Shown here: positions 1 to 8,331 of the stretch, in pieces
Layout of the letters: each line of letters begins with the position of its first letter
Position numbering within the stretch: the first letter of the stretch is position 1
From: Caldilineaceae bacterium
GTDB taxonomy: Bacteria; Chloroflexota; Anaerolineae; Caldilineales; Caldilineaceae
Length of the DNA stretch: 64,000 bases
Reading direction: 5' to 3'
Assembly (NCBI GenBank): GCA_018003515.1
Contig: JAGNDO010000017.1
Span: 23,278 to 87,277 of the forward strand
Notes under the pieces: generated by a model
What the model saw: the letters and a program-made list of their open reading frames with translations, nothing else
Databases searched by the model: none
Told to the model about the DNA's origin: nothing
Translations under genes and position numbers: made by a program

Positions 1-2
1 GC

Positions 3-95
3 GATTGGCACACGGCTGACTTCACGTCGGTGGTCGTGCGTCCCAAACCGTCTATGCTTGAACAGCTACCCCAACGTGCAGATCTGCCCATGTAG
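3..95 (+). CDS. Possible 3' end of an unidentified gene
   Basis: An open frame runs in from the left edge and stops at a TAG, giving about 30 residues that end in RADLPM. It has ordinary protein-like composition, but it is too short to assign to a family. It may be only a chance open frame. Confidence 0.25.
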   Translation, partial: DWHTADFTSVVVRPKPSMLEQLPQRADLPM

Positions 96-126
96 CGCAC
101 GTTCACCTTGGAGGAGTACGCACTGA

Positions 127-511
127 TTAGTCTGATCTGAGAGAATCTCGATCAGCCTTGGCGTTCGCGGCCAGGGCGCGCTCAATCTCCGGGCGGGAGG
201 GCGTGTGCGGTGCTTGGGTGGCCAAGGATGGAGTAAACGGTATCAGGATCATGGTCGTCACCAATTCCAGGAAAATCAGGCCCAACAACAGATAAATAAT
301 CGTATCACGCCCGCATATCCAGCCACATAGACCCCCAAGGGTGTCCCCAGAATCACAACCGGCACACAGCCCCGCCAATTCCCAAGCAATGCCGATGTCC
401 TGCAACACCACCCCGTGAACAAAGAAGCCGACCATGGAATTCAGCCCCATGATGACGACGGTTGTGGGCGTACTCACCTTTTTGTTGACGCCAAAGGCCA
501 GGGTCAACACG
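127..511 (-). pseudogene. Decayed TauE/SafE-type (sulfite exporter family) permease fragment
   Basis: On the minus strand the reading VNKKVSTPTTVVIMGLNSMV followed by GFFVHG and DIGIAWE resembles the conserved central part of TauE/SafE permeases. The expected next segment (VPVVILGTPLGVYVAGYAG) is present but in a different frame. The original frame then resumes with RDTIIYLLLGLIFLELVTTM. Two compensating frameshifts are therefore needed. The N-terminal half is missing and is replaced by a low-complexity tandem repeat. I read this as a pseudogene; sequencing errors could explain the frameshifts but not the missing 5' half. Family assignment is from remembered motif similarity. Confidence 0.6.
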
Positions 512-531
512 ACGAAGTGGGATGAACGCGG

Positions 532-584
532 AGCGAAGGTGCAGCGAAGGTGCAGCGAAGGTGCAGTGAAGGTGCAGCGAAGGT
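532..584. repeat. 11-bp tandem repeat, about five units
   Basis: The unit gcagcgaaggt is repeated head to tail (541-551, 552-562, 563-573 with one change, 574-584) after a partial unit. It lies just where the 5' part of the TauE/SafE remnant should continue, and may mark the rearrangement that truncated it. It has no spacers and is not a CRISPR array. Confidence 0.85.
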
Positions 585-680
585 GGTTTATAACCCGCGG
601 ATTGACCCATGTGAGGCGAGATACCCCTATGGCAGGCGGCAAGATGGCAGGCGACAATATGATGGGCGACAACCGGGCGG

Positions 681-886
681 CTACAAAATTGTCTATAGGT
701 ACCAACCAGTGAAATCCTTGTTTTTTGTGCAAGAATTTTTACCACAAAGGACACAAAGAACACAAAGAGGGATTTATTCTTTTGAAATCTTTGTGTTCTC
801 TGTGATCTTTGTGGTAAAAATTCTTGGTTCTGGCTAGGCCAGGTTGGGTGTCTACAAAATTGTCTATGGCTGTCTACAAAATTGTC
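681..886. repeat. Three copies of a 'ctacaaaattgtc' motif around a hairpin
   Basis: The word ctacaaaattgtctat occurs at 681-696 and 852-867, and its first 13 bases recur at 874-886. The core is itself a near-palindrome around acaaaattgt. The copies bracket the long inverted repeat at 730-826, so they may be part of the same mobile element or its duplicated target. Confidence 0.6.
730..826. repeat. Imperfect 97-bp inverted repeat
   Basis: The left arm caagaatttttaccacaaag is the exact reverse complement of the right arm at 807-826, and the inner arms (cacaaagaacacaaag against ctttgtgttctctgtg) also pair. The short loop is AT-rich. A related half-copy with ctttgtggta lies at about 8236-8260, so this is probably a dispersed non-coding element. 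Confidence 0.75.
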
Positions 887-1103
887 ACGAAAAACGCTGG
901 ACAACCCGCAATAAAAAGATTATACTCGGTGAATCATAATGCCAACGTAGGTTGAACAGCCTGGGTCAGCCAGCAAAGAAAAGCCGACCGACTTGCTTTT
1001 GCTTTCCCCTGGCTGCACAAGAACGCCCTCCTACCTCACCGCATCTGGCCAACTCCCAAGCAGCCGGAACTGAATAATCCGTTCTTCATCGACGACATCA
1101 TCC
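827..1103. other. Intergenic region upstream of the SARP regulator
   Basis: Apart from the ctacaaaattgtc words at its left end I see no convincing gene. The interval presumably holds the promoter of the SARP-type regulator, but I cannot point to a well-matched -35/-10 pair. Confidence 0.4.
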
Positions 1104-3008
1104 ATGCTCACGGCAAGATTGTTCGGAACCATCTCATTTCAACTGGGCGATGACGCCCTGCCCCAAGTCACCACTGGCAGAACCGCCGCCCTGTTGGTCT
1201 ACTTGGCTGTGACGCGCCAGCCTCAACCCCGCTCCTTTCTGGCCGATCTGTTGTGGGATGGTCTGCCGGACAGTCGGGCCAGGACCAATTTACGCTATAC
1301 TCTGCGGGATCTACGCAAAAAGGTGGGGGATTATGTGGTGACGGAGGGGGAGATGGTCAGTTTCAACCAGCGTCTGCCCCATTGGGTAGATGCCACGGTC
1401 TTCGCCACCCATCTGGCCGCAAGGCCCCAGGCCCACCCTTCAGGGATCGAACCGCAGATTTTGCAAGAACTGCTCAATCTTTATGCCGGCGAGTTCCTGG
1501 CCGGCTTCCAGGTTGAGCGGGCGGCGGTCTTTGAGACGTGGCTCCAGGCCCAGCGCCGTCATCTGCACCACCAGTATGTGCAGGGGCTTCAGATGCGCAT
1601 CCAGCAACATGTGGCGGCGGAGAGCTTGACCGCTGCGTTGACCCTCAACCAGCAGTTACTACAGTTGGAACCGTGGCGGGAGGAAGCCCACTGCCAGCAG
1701 ATGATCCTGTTTTCCCAGACGGGCCAACGCAGCGCCGCCCTGAGACAGTACGAGATCTGTTGCCAGGCCTTGGCCGCAGAATTTGATCTGCCCCCCATGC
1801 CCCAGACCCAAACCCTCTTCGCACAGATCAAGTCAAGTCAATGGATCGCCGACTATCTCGATGTCAGCCTCCATCGGGAGCAGTCTGACGCCGGCGTCGG
1901 GCGGGTCAAGCCGACGGCATCGGAGCCGTCTATACCCCGGTTTGATCTGGGATCCATGTCGGATCCCTTCTACTTTTATGGTCGGGGGACCGAGCTGGCG
2001 ACGTTGCGCAGCTGGGCCCTGAATGAGCGCAGCCAGCTGGTGGCGATCTTGGGGCTAAACGGGCAGGGCAAGAGCGCATTGGCCTCCGTCTTCGTCCAGG
2101 AAAGCTTGGAAGACGACCAAAGCCCGGTTCCAGCCTTTGATCAGGTGATCTGGCGTTCCTTGCACCAGGGATCTGGCTGCATCGAGCTTTTGCAGGAGTG
2201 GGTGCGCCAACTGGGCGGTGATGCCCGCCTGATGGCTGGGTCGAATTTTGATCAGTTGACCAGCCAACTCTTTCCCCTCTTGCAAAAACAGCGCTGCCTC
2301 CTGGTCTTGGATGGGGTGGAGGCGGTTGTGGGCCACGCCAGTCAAGAAAGCCCCCCGCGTCCCCGCAATCGCCACCCGGACAGCGAACGCTATGAAGACC
2401 TTTTCCGCCTCTTTATTCAACGGCGGCACCAGAGTTGCCTGCTTCTGACCAGCCAGGTGCGGCCCGGCGCGCTGACCCATCTGCATCAGCGGGATGGCGT
2501 CTTCCGCTGCTTGACCTTGGATGGGCTTGGCGTAGATGAGAGCGCAGCCCTCCTGGCCGGCTATGGGATTTCCGGCGATGCGGCCGTATACCGGCAGATT
2601 CACGACCTCTACGCCGGCAATCCACGGCTCTTGGAAGAGGCGGCCAACCTGATCTATAGTTTTTTCAACGCTGACGGCAGGGCTTTTCTGGGCGAGGAGA
2701 TCGCTTTTTACGGCGAAATTGGCCAGACCCTGACCCGGCAGTTGGCCCAGGTCTCCCCGCTGGAGCGCCAGATCTTGCACTCCTTGGCGGCAACGACCCA
2801 GTCCATGCGCCCCCAGACCTTGCTGGAAAGCCTGGCCCCCAGCCCTGCCAAACAGACCTACCTGGACGCCTTGGTCAACCTCCAGGCAAACCTGCTGATC
2901 CGTCAGGAAGGCAACCGCACCAGCCTGCCCGCTCTTATGTCCGCCTATATGAAAAAGGCGGGACAATCGCCAGACGTTCAACCCCCACCCACCTCGTTCC
3001 ACGCTTGA
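1104..3008 (+). CDS. SARP/BTAD-family transcriptional regulator with NB-ARC-like ATPase domain
   Basis: This 634-residue protein starts with a winged-helix DNA-binding domain (about residues 1-100, including RTAALLVYLAVTRQPQPRS and a region rich in LRYTLRDLRKKVG). A helical BTAD domain follows (about 100-245; DATVFATHL, YAGEFLAGF, WREEAHCQQMILFSQTGQ). The second half is an STAND-type P-loop module with Walker A AILGLNGQGKSALA near residue 314 and Walker B-like CLLVLDGVEAV near residue 398. The order matches AfsR-type regulators, which switch on secondary-metabolite clusters. It is the first gene of the long same-strand island and is the best candidate for its activator. No sensor or TPR domain is obvious at the C-terminus. 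The family call is firm; control of this cluster is inference from position. Confidence 0.88.
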   Translation: MLTARLFGTISFQLGDDALPQVTTGRTAALLVYLAVTRQPQPRSFLADLLWDGLPDSRARTNLRYTLRDLRKKVGDYVVTEGEMVSFNQRLPHWVDATVFATHLAARPQAHPSGIEPQILQELLNLYAGEFLAGFQVERAAVFETWLQAQRRHLHHQYVQGLQMRIQQHVAAESLTAALTLNQQLLQLEPWREEAHCQQMILFSQTGQRSAALRQYEICCQALAAEFDLPPMPQTQTLFAQIKSSQWIADYLDVSLHREQSDAGVGRVKPTASEPSIPRFDLGSMSDPFYFYGRGTELATLRSWALNERSQLVAILGLNGQGKSALASVFVQESLEDDQSPVPAFDQVIWRSLHQGSGCIELLQEWVRQLGGDARLMAGSNFDQLTSQLFPLLQKQRCLLVLDGVEAVVGHASQESPPRPRNRHPDSERYEDLFRLFIQRRHQSCLLLTSQVRPGALTHLHQRDGVFRCLTLDGLGVDESAALLAGYGISGDAAVYRQIHDLYAGNPRLLEEAANLIYSFFNADGRAFLGEEIAFYGEIGQTLTRQLAQVSPLERQILHSLAATTQSMRPQTLLESLAPSPAKQTYLDALVNLQANLLIRQEGNRTSLPALMSAYMKKAGQSPDVQPPPTSFHA

Positions 3009-3213
3009 TCCACGCTTGATCCACGCGGGTGCGTTACCCTCTGTATCGATATGGTCCAAACTGATTTGATCTATGTGCCGCTCCCCGCCATCTCCCCCAG
3101 GCCTGCCAGATGAGGCGCAGGATGCCAATAGGGATTCCTGATAATGACGGACGGCGTTGCAGCCACAGGATTCCTGTTGCGTAGCCTCCACTATCACCTC
3201 TGGTAAACCGTCC

Positions 3214-3864
3214 ATGACTTCACGTCCTTCCCCGCTAGGGGCGACCCAAACAGAAGATAAACCGGGGTTCTCCCTTCCCCAAATAGGCAGCGAAGGGAAT
3301 CGTGGCCTGCGCACCTCCTCCTTCTCTTTGGGGATGGCCGCGTTGGGGCACTTCGTCTTCCCGCCCCTGGCCTACGCCAGCATCCCCGCCCTGATCTATA
3401 TGGGCGTCCCTTCGGCCCAAACGGCCTATGCCGTCTTGCGCCATGAGAGACGGGGCAGCGTGGCCCTGGCCGAAACCGCGGCCTTGGGCGTTTGCCTGGC
3501 CAGCGGCGCCTATCTGGCAGGATCCTTGGGGTTCTGTCTCTACTATTTGGGGCGTAGTGTTCTTCCGGCCCGCCCTCCCGCTCGCGAAACCGCCCGGTCC
3601 CTGCCGATCACCGCCCACCTCTGCCAAGACGGCGTACAACTGGACGTGGTCGCCGCGTCCCTGCGCCAGGGCGACCTGGTCATGGTCCCTACCAGCGAAA
3701 TTATCCCCGCGGACGGCTTGATCGTGGAGGGTGTGGCCTGGATCAAATCGCCCCTGTGCGCCGGGGATGGGGTAGAACTGCGCAAAGGCCCCGGCGATTC
3801 GGTCTGCACCGGGGATCTGGTGATGATCGGCTCGGTTCGTCTGCGCGTTCGTCGGGCGGAATGA
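3214..3864 (+). CDS. Truncated P-type ATPase-like membrane protein (transmembrane segments and actuator-like domain only)
   Basis: About 216 residues from the ATG chosen here; a TTG at 3157 would add 19 residues. Two hydrophobic segments around FPPLAYASIPALIYMG and GVCLASGAYLAGSLGF are followed by an actuator-like stretch, VVAASLRQGDLVMVPTSEII then PADGLIVEG, as in P1B ATPases. The TGE loop is replaced by CAGDGVELRKGPGD and the protein stops before the phosphorylation domain, so it cannot be an ATPase alone. Two related proteins lie downstream (23843-25957 complete, 30184-31956 degenerate). It may be a regulatory subunit or a remnant. The frame remains open to a clean stop, which favours a maintained short gene, though decay cannot be excluded. 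Confidence 0.6.
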   Translation: MTSRPSPLGATQTEDKPGFSLPQIGSEGNRGLRTSSFSLGMAALGHFVFPPLAYASIPALIYMGVPSAQTAYAVLRHERRGSVALAETAALGVCLASGAYLAGSLGFCLYYLGRSVLPARPPARETARSLPITAHLCQDGVQLDVVAASLRQGDLVMVPTSEIIPADGLIVEGVAWIKSPLCAGDGVELRKGPGDSVCTGDLVMIGSVRLRVRRAE

Positions 3865-4040
3865 GCCACACGGTTGGGGGTGGGAGAGCCGTCTGTGGGG
3901 CATGTGCTGGATGGGATAGATCGCCACAGTCAACCCACGTTTGATCCATGCGGAACTGTTATGCTCTGTGCAAGACTATCCGCAAGATGTGTTGTTGCGC
4001 ATCGTCCATTATCAATCGCTCTATAAGTGGAGAAGAGATC

Positions 4041-6035
4041 TTGATTCTTGAAATCACCTTGCTGGGTGGCGCGGTCTATATGGGGGGCAAGTATTATGAG
4101 AAACGCTACCCCAAACCGCAGATCATCCAAATACTAGACGGCCAAAGACGGGGGCATTCGTATCCCCGAGGGCTGCCCCTGTCCAAGCGGCATGCCCAGG
4201 CCCAAAAGATGTCCAGATTCCTGGTGGCAGAGTCCAAGCAAGCGTGGCTGGAGGCAAGGGCAGGGATCGTGAGCGCCCGGGAAATTACGGCGCTGCGGAC
4301 GGTCAGCGTGATCGAATTCACCCATTATGCCATCCGGGCCTGGTCGCCCTATTGGCGCAGTGTGATTGTGATTGTGCCCTCCCTGCTGGCGTTCAAGCTC
4401 TATCAGACCGCCTTTGCCGCCAGTTTACAGACCATCGTCAACGGGATGATCGGGGTGACGGGGCCGACGACGATGATATGGGTGTTGGGGGGGTTGGCAA
4501 TTGCCTTTCCCATTGTGGCTGTGACCTATCTGCTGGGGCAACGGTTGGTCTCCCTGGTTTCCAGCGATATTCTCAACGACATTCGCCGGGACATGTTTGA
4601 TCATCTGCAATCCCTTTCCATGAGCTTTTATAAAGACAACACAACGGGCAATGTGATCTCACGATTTTCCAGTGATATTGACCAGATCGAGAAGGGACTG
4701 ACCCGCAAAGCGATGGATGGGCTGATCGCCGCGGTCGCCATCGGTGTCAATCTCTCCTTGCTCTTTGTGCTGAATTGGCAGTTGGGTTTGGTGACCTTGG
4801 TGGCCCTGCCCGCGACCAGCTTGATGTTGCGGGATCTGGTGCCCTGGGCCAAAAGCAGCATCTATCGTCTGCAAAGAGAAAAGGCCACGGTGGTCAATCT
4901 GGTGCAGGAAAATTTCACCATGCAGTCTGCGATCAAGGGCTATGGCTACCAGGAATCCATGAGCGAAATCTTCCAGGCGCAATTGGCCGATCTTCGTGTT
5001 ACCAATGTGGAATCTCTTTTCTCCAACGCCTTGGTTGAATCCACCTCCATCATCTCCCTGCTGTTTAACCAACTGGTCATCACGGGGATCGGCGGCACAA
5101 TGGCCCTGGCGGGATTGTTGACCCCCGGGGCGCTGGTGGCCTACTTGAGTCTGCTGGCAGTGCTGCATAAGGAACTCTATGATGTAGCCAAGCGCATCTT
5201 CCCCAACATTGTGGCCGCGGCAGGCACGGTTCAACGGATCGAAGAGCTTCTACGGGAGGTGCCCAAGGTGGTTGACCTGCCGGAGGCGATCACCTTGCCC
5301 CCGGTGCGGGGAGAAATCGTTTTTGATGAGGTCAGTTTCAGCTACACGGGCGTCCAGAACCAGCTCGACCGCCTGAGCCTGTCGATCCCGGCCGGCCACT
5401 ATATCGCCATTGTGGGGTCAAGCGGCGCAGGCAAGAGTACCTTCCTCAACCTGCTGCTGCGCTTCTACGATATCAACCACGGCCAGATCGCCATAGACGG
5501 TCATGACATACGCCAGGTGACCCAAAACTCCCTGCGTGGCCAGATGGGGATCGTCTTTCAGGAGCCCATGTTGCTCAACGGGACGATCCGCCAGAACATC
5601 CGTATGTCCAAGCCCGATGCCGACGATAGCGAGATCGTTGCGGCGGCCCAGGCGGCCGAAATCCACGATTTTATTGTCACGCTGCCCGACGGCTACGACA
5701 CCCAGGTGGGCGAGCGGGGGGGGCGTTTGTCCGGCGGCCAGCAACAGCGTATCTCCATCGCCCGGGCCATCGTGCGTGACCCGGCCATCCTGCTCTTGGA
5801 CGAGGCCACCTCCGCCTTGGATCTGGAGACGGAGGCCCATATTGTGGAGACGATTGAGGCCTTGGGTCAAGGGCGCACCGTCATTTTTGTCACCCATCGC
5901 CTACGCTCCATCGTGCGCGCCGACTGTATCTACCTGCTCCAACAGGGGCAAGTGGCCGAATTTGGCACCCATGAAGAGTTATTGACCAAGCGCGGCATCT
6001 ATCACCGCCTATGGCAGACACAGGACAGTGAATAA
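4041..6035 (+). CDS. ABC exporter, fused permease and ATPase (no peptidase domain)
   Basis: About 664 residues from a TTG at 4041 that follows the GGAGAAGAG ribosome-binding sequence. The frame extends upstream to an ATG at 3948, but that Cys-rich stretch looks spurious. After a roughly 90-residue basic N-terminal extension comes a type I exporter membrane domain (about 100-400), then an ATPase domain with Walker A GSSGAGKST near residue 458, signature LSGGQQQR near 563, Walker B ILLLDEATSALD near 583 and an H-loop THR. All catalytic motifs are intact. It is the closest transporter gene upstream of the two small-peptide genes and overlaps the start of the next gene by one base, so the two are probably translationally coupled. 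Exported substrate unknown; a modified peptide or lipid-like product is plausible. Confidence 0.85.
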   Translation: MILEITLLGGAVYMGGKYYEKRYPKPQIIQILDGQRRGHSYPRGLPLSKRHAQAQKMSRFLVAESKQAWLEARAGIVSAREITALRTVSVIEFTHYAIRAWSPYWRSVIVIVPSLLAFKLYQTAFAASLQTIVNGMIGVTGPTTMIWVLGGLAIAFPIVAVTYLLGQRLVSLVSSDILNDIRRDMFDHLQSLSMSFYKDNTTGNVISRFSSDIDQIEKGLTRKAMDGLIAAVAIGVNLSLLFVLNWQLGLVTLVALPATSLMLRDLVPWAKSSIYRLQREKATVVNLVQENFTMQSAIKGYGYQESMSEIFQAQLADLRVTNVESLFSNALVESTSIISLLFNQLVITGIGGTMALAGLLTPGALVAYLSLLAVLHKELYDVAKRIFPNIVAAAGTVQRIEELLREVPKVVDLPEAITLPPVRGEIVFDEVSFSYTGVQNQLDRLSLSIPAGHYIAIVGSSGAGKSTFLNLLLRFYDINHGQIAIDGHDIRQVTQNSLRGQMGIVFQEPMLLNGTIRQNIRMSKPDADDSEIVAAAQAAEIHDFIVTLPDGYDTQVGERGGRLSGGQQQRISIARAIVRDPAILLLDEATSALDLETEAHIVETIEALGQGRTVIFVTHRLRSIVRADCIYLLQQGQVAEFGTHEELLTKRGIYHRLWQTQDSE

Positions 6036-7501
6036 TGCTACGCAAATATGAATATCTATTGATCGGCAGCGCGGCCATCTTCAAATCGGCCATGCAATTA
6101 CGGCGGCCCCTGCGCGCCGGTCTCATCACCGAGACCTACTGGAACAATCGGGTCACCCCCCTGCCCCCAGGCATCCACCTGTTGCTGCGGCAGGAGGCCG
6201 ATGGCTCGTCCCAGTGGCAGCTTCAGCAACCCCTCGCTCCCACTGTCAGCCTGGCATTGGGGGATGAAATCAGCACTGACATCAGCGACAGCGCGTTGAG
6301 CCAGGCCGAGCAGATGGGGTTGCCCCCGTTGCAACCGGCGGCCAGCAGCGGTCTGGTGGCCGACACCCGCTTGCAAGCCTATGAAGAAGTCTACCGCCAG
6401 GACAAGACGGACTTTATCTTTGCCCAGGGCATTGTCCACTTTGCCCAAGATTTTGAGAAACGCTGGGTCTTTATCGGCAGCGACCCCCAGGTCACCCATC
6501 TGACGGTTGTCACGGCAGAGCCCGGCTTGCCGCCCCGCTTGCACCGTGCCCTGATCGCGGCCGCGGCCTTGCCCACCATCGCCCCGGCCCAGCACGCCCA
6601 ACAGTTGACGCGTATGCAGTCCTGGTGGTGGGGGGGGCAGCGGCCCGTGAACCATCCGGTGGAGGATCAACTGCCCGAGATGGTGGAGTTGGAGATTGAG
6701 AGCAAACTGTCCGTGGCCGGTGACTTCTCGGCCACCAGTTGGCAGTTGAGCGATTGTCTGCGCACGGGTGCGATTGACGGCTTCACCCTCCATTCGGACG
6801 ATCTGCTGGTGCGCCACACCCACGATGTTGTGCGCTATCTGAAGGGCAGGCACAAGCTGATTTTGCAGGGTGCGGCCTATCGCTTTGGGCAGAAGAGCCT
6901 GAAATACGCCCAAACCATCCCACCCGGCCAGGCGGCGGATCACCCGCCCATGGAAGTCATGATCCGTCACGAGATCAAGCCGGGCTACAGCCCAGTTGAA
7001 AATCTGGACACAGCCAATGCCATCCAGACTCGGATACAAGAACGCAAGCTGGTGGGAGATCTCTATTGTCACAAGCGCAAGTATATGGTGGAAAGCGCGG
7101 CGACCGGCGGGGGGTATCACGTGTTGATCGATTTTAGCCGTGTGTTGGCGAGACCCGAAGAGGTGTTTGCTCAAATCGAAGTCGAGTGTCAATGGAAGAA
7201 GATTCCGCCTCGCCAGACCTACGCCGACCCGGTGGGTGTAGCCGTTGAAGAGATCCAGCGGATCACCCAGAGTCTATGCAACTGCCTGCCGGGTGTAGCG
7301 CCAACCCACCTGACAAAGCGCAAGTGGCTCAAACGGTCCCTTTCGACATCGAAAAAAAGGGCATCTTTGGGATCACACAACCTCGACGTGATCTCAGACG
7401 AAGGGAGCCACCCGCGTCCCCGGCGCTCGCCACGAAAAGCTTCGACCATGGATCGGGTCCCGGCACGCGTCGGAGACATTCACCCCCTGATCCCCGGTTG
7501 A
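6035..7501 (+). CDS. Uncharacterised protein with a possible CYTH-like motif
   Basis: A 488-residue soluble protein that I do not recognise as a whole. Near residue 218 it has VELEIESKL, which fits the E-x-E-x-K signature of CYTH (triphosphate tunnel) enzymes. Later come alternating basic and acidic strands such as LILQGAAYRFGQKSLKYAQ and a second acidic strand QIEVECQWKK, also in keeping with a tunnel fold. The last 90 residues are rich in Arg, Ser and Pro and look disordered. Near the N-terminus it reads LRRPLRAGL, faintly like the conserved block of the small peptides encoded just downstream. It is one base overlapped with the ABC exporter gene. The CYTH idea is tentative; no active-site arginine set could be confirmed by eye. 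Confidence 0.55.
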   Translation: MLRKYEYLLIGSAAIFKSAMQLRRPLRAGLITETYWNNRVTPLPPGIHLLLRQEADGSSQWQLQQPLAPTVSLALGDEISTDISDSALSQAEQMGLPPLQPAASSGLVADTRLQAYEEVYRQDKTDFIFAQGIVHFAQDFEKRWVFIGSDPQVTHLTVVTAEPGLPPRLHRALIAAAALPTIAPAQHAQQLTRMQSWWWGGQRPVNHPVEDQLPEMVELEIESKLSVAGDFSATSWQLSDCLRTGAIDGFTLHSDDLLVRHTHDVVRYLKGRHKLILQGAAYRFGQKSLKYAQTIPPGQAADHPPMEVMIRHEIKPGYSPVENLDTANAIQTRIQERKLVGDLYCHKRKYMVESAATGGGYHVLIDFSRVLARPEEVFAQIEVECQWKKIPPRQTYADPVGVAVEEIQRITQSLCNCLPGVAPTHLTKRKWLKRSLSTSKKRASLGSHNLDVISDEGSHPRPRRSPRKASTMDRVPARVGDIHPLIPG

Positions 7502-7606
7502 GCCTTAGTGATCGGCAAAACTGCCTGATTACCTTCCCGCAGACAAGTGCTGCGCCAATCGTTGACGTAAGCCCGTGAACCATCTATCCAACCCAAGGAG
7601 ATTCGC

Positions 7607-7753
7607 ATGAAAACCACCCGCAAGCAGAAGCAAGCAGAGAAACGCGCCGGTCTGAAAGTCCGCACCGACATCCGGGCCGGAGCCTATTTCAGCGTCACCT
7701 TTGGCGCAGGCGGCGGTACGCCCGGTCAGCCAGCCGCACCCGCTGCGGAATAA
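7607..7753 (+). CDS. Small peptide A1: putative ribosomal peptide precursor
   Basis: A 48-residue ORF with a strong Shine-Dalgarno (aaggag, 6 bases before the ATG). The N-terminal 14 residues are highly basic (MKTTRKQKQAEKRA). They are followed by GLKVRTDIRAG (residues 15-25) and a Gly/Ala/Pro-rich tail containing AYFSVTFGAGGGTPG. The block GLxVRTxxRAG recurs in the peptides at 7817-8005 and 26179-26379, while the tails differ completely. In modified-peptide families a conserved leader block precedes a variable core, and the neighbouring C39-peptidase ABC exporter suits such a substrate. No Gly-Gly leader cleavage site is obvious. That it is a real gene is well supported; the precursor role is inference. 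Confidence 0.7.
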   Translation: MKTTRKQKQAEKRAGLKVRTDIRAGAYFSVTFGAGGGTPGQPAAPAAE

Positions 7754-7764
7754 TCCGCATACCC

Positions 7765-7793
7765 CATCCGGGAAACATCGAGTTTCCCGGATG
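7765..7793 (+). terminator. Hairpin between peptide genes A1 and A2 (possible attenuator)
   Basis: A perfect 11-bp stem (catccgggaaa paired with tttcccggatg) with a 7-base loop begins 12 bases after the A1 stop codon. There is no following T-run, so it is more likely to stabilise or partly attenuate the transcript than to end it. That could give more A1 message than downstream message. Confidence 0.6.
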
Positions 7794-7816
7794 GAAACCA
7801 CACACAAGGATAGAGC

Positions 7817-8005
7817 GTGATGATAGAAGAGAGAGAGTCAAGACCCGTGCAAGAGCAGCCCGGCCCTCAAAAGCGGGGATTGCCCATCCGTTCCAATCTG
7901 CGCGCCGGGATTGTCGTGCAAGTGGACATACCCAGCATTTCGACCATTCAGCAGGTGGCCGAGACCCCGGTTGCCGCTGTCCCGGTCACGCCAGCCGTTG
8001 CATAG
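7817..8005 (+). CDS. Small peptide A2: putative ribosomal peptide precursor
   Basis: Encodes 61-62 residues. The GTG at 7817 is best spaced from AAGGA (7806-7810), and an ATG follows immediately. An acidic, Gln/Pro-rich N-terminus leads to RGLPIRSNLRAG (block at residues 20-30 counted from the ATG), then an uncharged tail rich in Val, Ala, Pro, Ser and Thr (IVVQVDIPSISTI and AAVPVTPAVA). The tail has no Cys, so lanthionine or sactipeptide cross-links are not possible. Hydroxyl residues and Ile/Val side chains are available for oxidation, dehydration or phosphorylation. It sits between peptide A1 and the HlyD-like/C39 exporter pair. Precursor role inferred from the shared block and context. 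Confidence 0.68.
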   Translation: MMIEERESRPVQEQPGPQKRGLPIRSNLRAGIVVQVDIPSISTIQQVAETPVAAVPVTPAVA

Positions 8006-8331
8006 GGATGTAGCCGAAGGCAGACTTTACAATTTTATCATTCCCATCTGCATCTCTCAGGGGACACCAGTAGTTAGTGTCCTGTCACCGCTGATCTGAT
8101 GGGATTGAGGAGTTCACATCTGAGGATGCGAACTCCTCAATCCCATCACTGAGTTCACGGCAAAAGCTATCAAGCCGCCGAGATCGCAGAGAATTCGCCG
8201 AGAATTCGCCGAGGAAAAAACCCTTCTTCTCTTTGTGATCTCTGTGTTCTTTGTGGTAAGAGAACGTTTTTGCAGGGAAGTCATCACTTGATGTTTGACG
8301 CAGCAGCAGCCTGAAAGTCGGAGTCTGAACG
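8006..8331. other. Intergenic region with two repeat remnants
   Basis: This 326-bp gap holds the 8075-8148 hairpin element and, at about 8224-8264, a ctctttgtgatctctgtg and ctttgtggta stretch resembling one arm of the 730-826 inverted repeat. I see no gene. A promoter for the adaptor/exporter pair may lie in the last 60 bases but is not distinct. Confidence 0.55.
8075..8148. repeat. Hairpin element, family with core 'catctgaggatgc' (copy 1)
   Basis: The arms tgatgggattgaggagtt (8097-8114) and aactcctcaatcccatca (8131-8148) are exact 18-base complements around a catctgaggatgcg loop. Just upstream is tagtgtcctgtcaccgctga, which also begins the element at 34299. The right-hand terminal repeat seems to be missing here. 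Confidence 0.75.

Noticed and set aside
532..584. Tandem 11-mer considered as CRISPR array
   Set aside because: Units are contiguous with no spacers and no cas genes are in the window.
2055..3314. Long minus-strand open frame (419 residues) opposite the SARP gene
   Set aside because: It runs antisense to clear SARP/NB-ARC coding sequence and has the Gly/Gln/His-rich composition of a high-GC shadow frame.
3887..4040. Possible small gene or frameshifted segment between the truncated ATPase-like gene and the ABC exporter gene
   Set aside because: Readings such as VGHVLDGIDRHSQPTFDP look protein-like but need a frameshift near 3963 to continue, and no ribosome-binding site or shared peptide block is present.
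6110..6140. LRRPLRAGL in the CYTH-like protein as a fourth copy of the peptide block
   Set aside because: Only the L-R-A-G part agrees and it is inside a large protein; the likeness may be chance.
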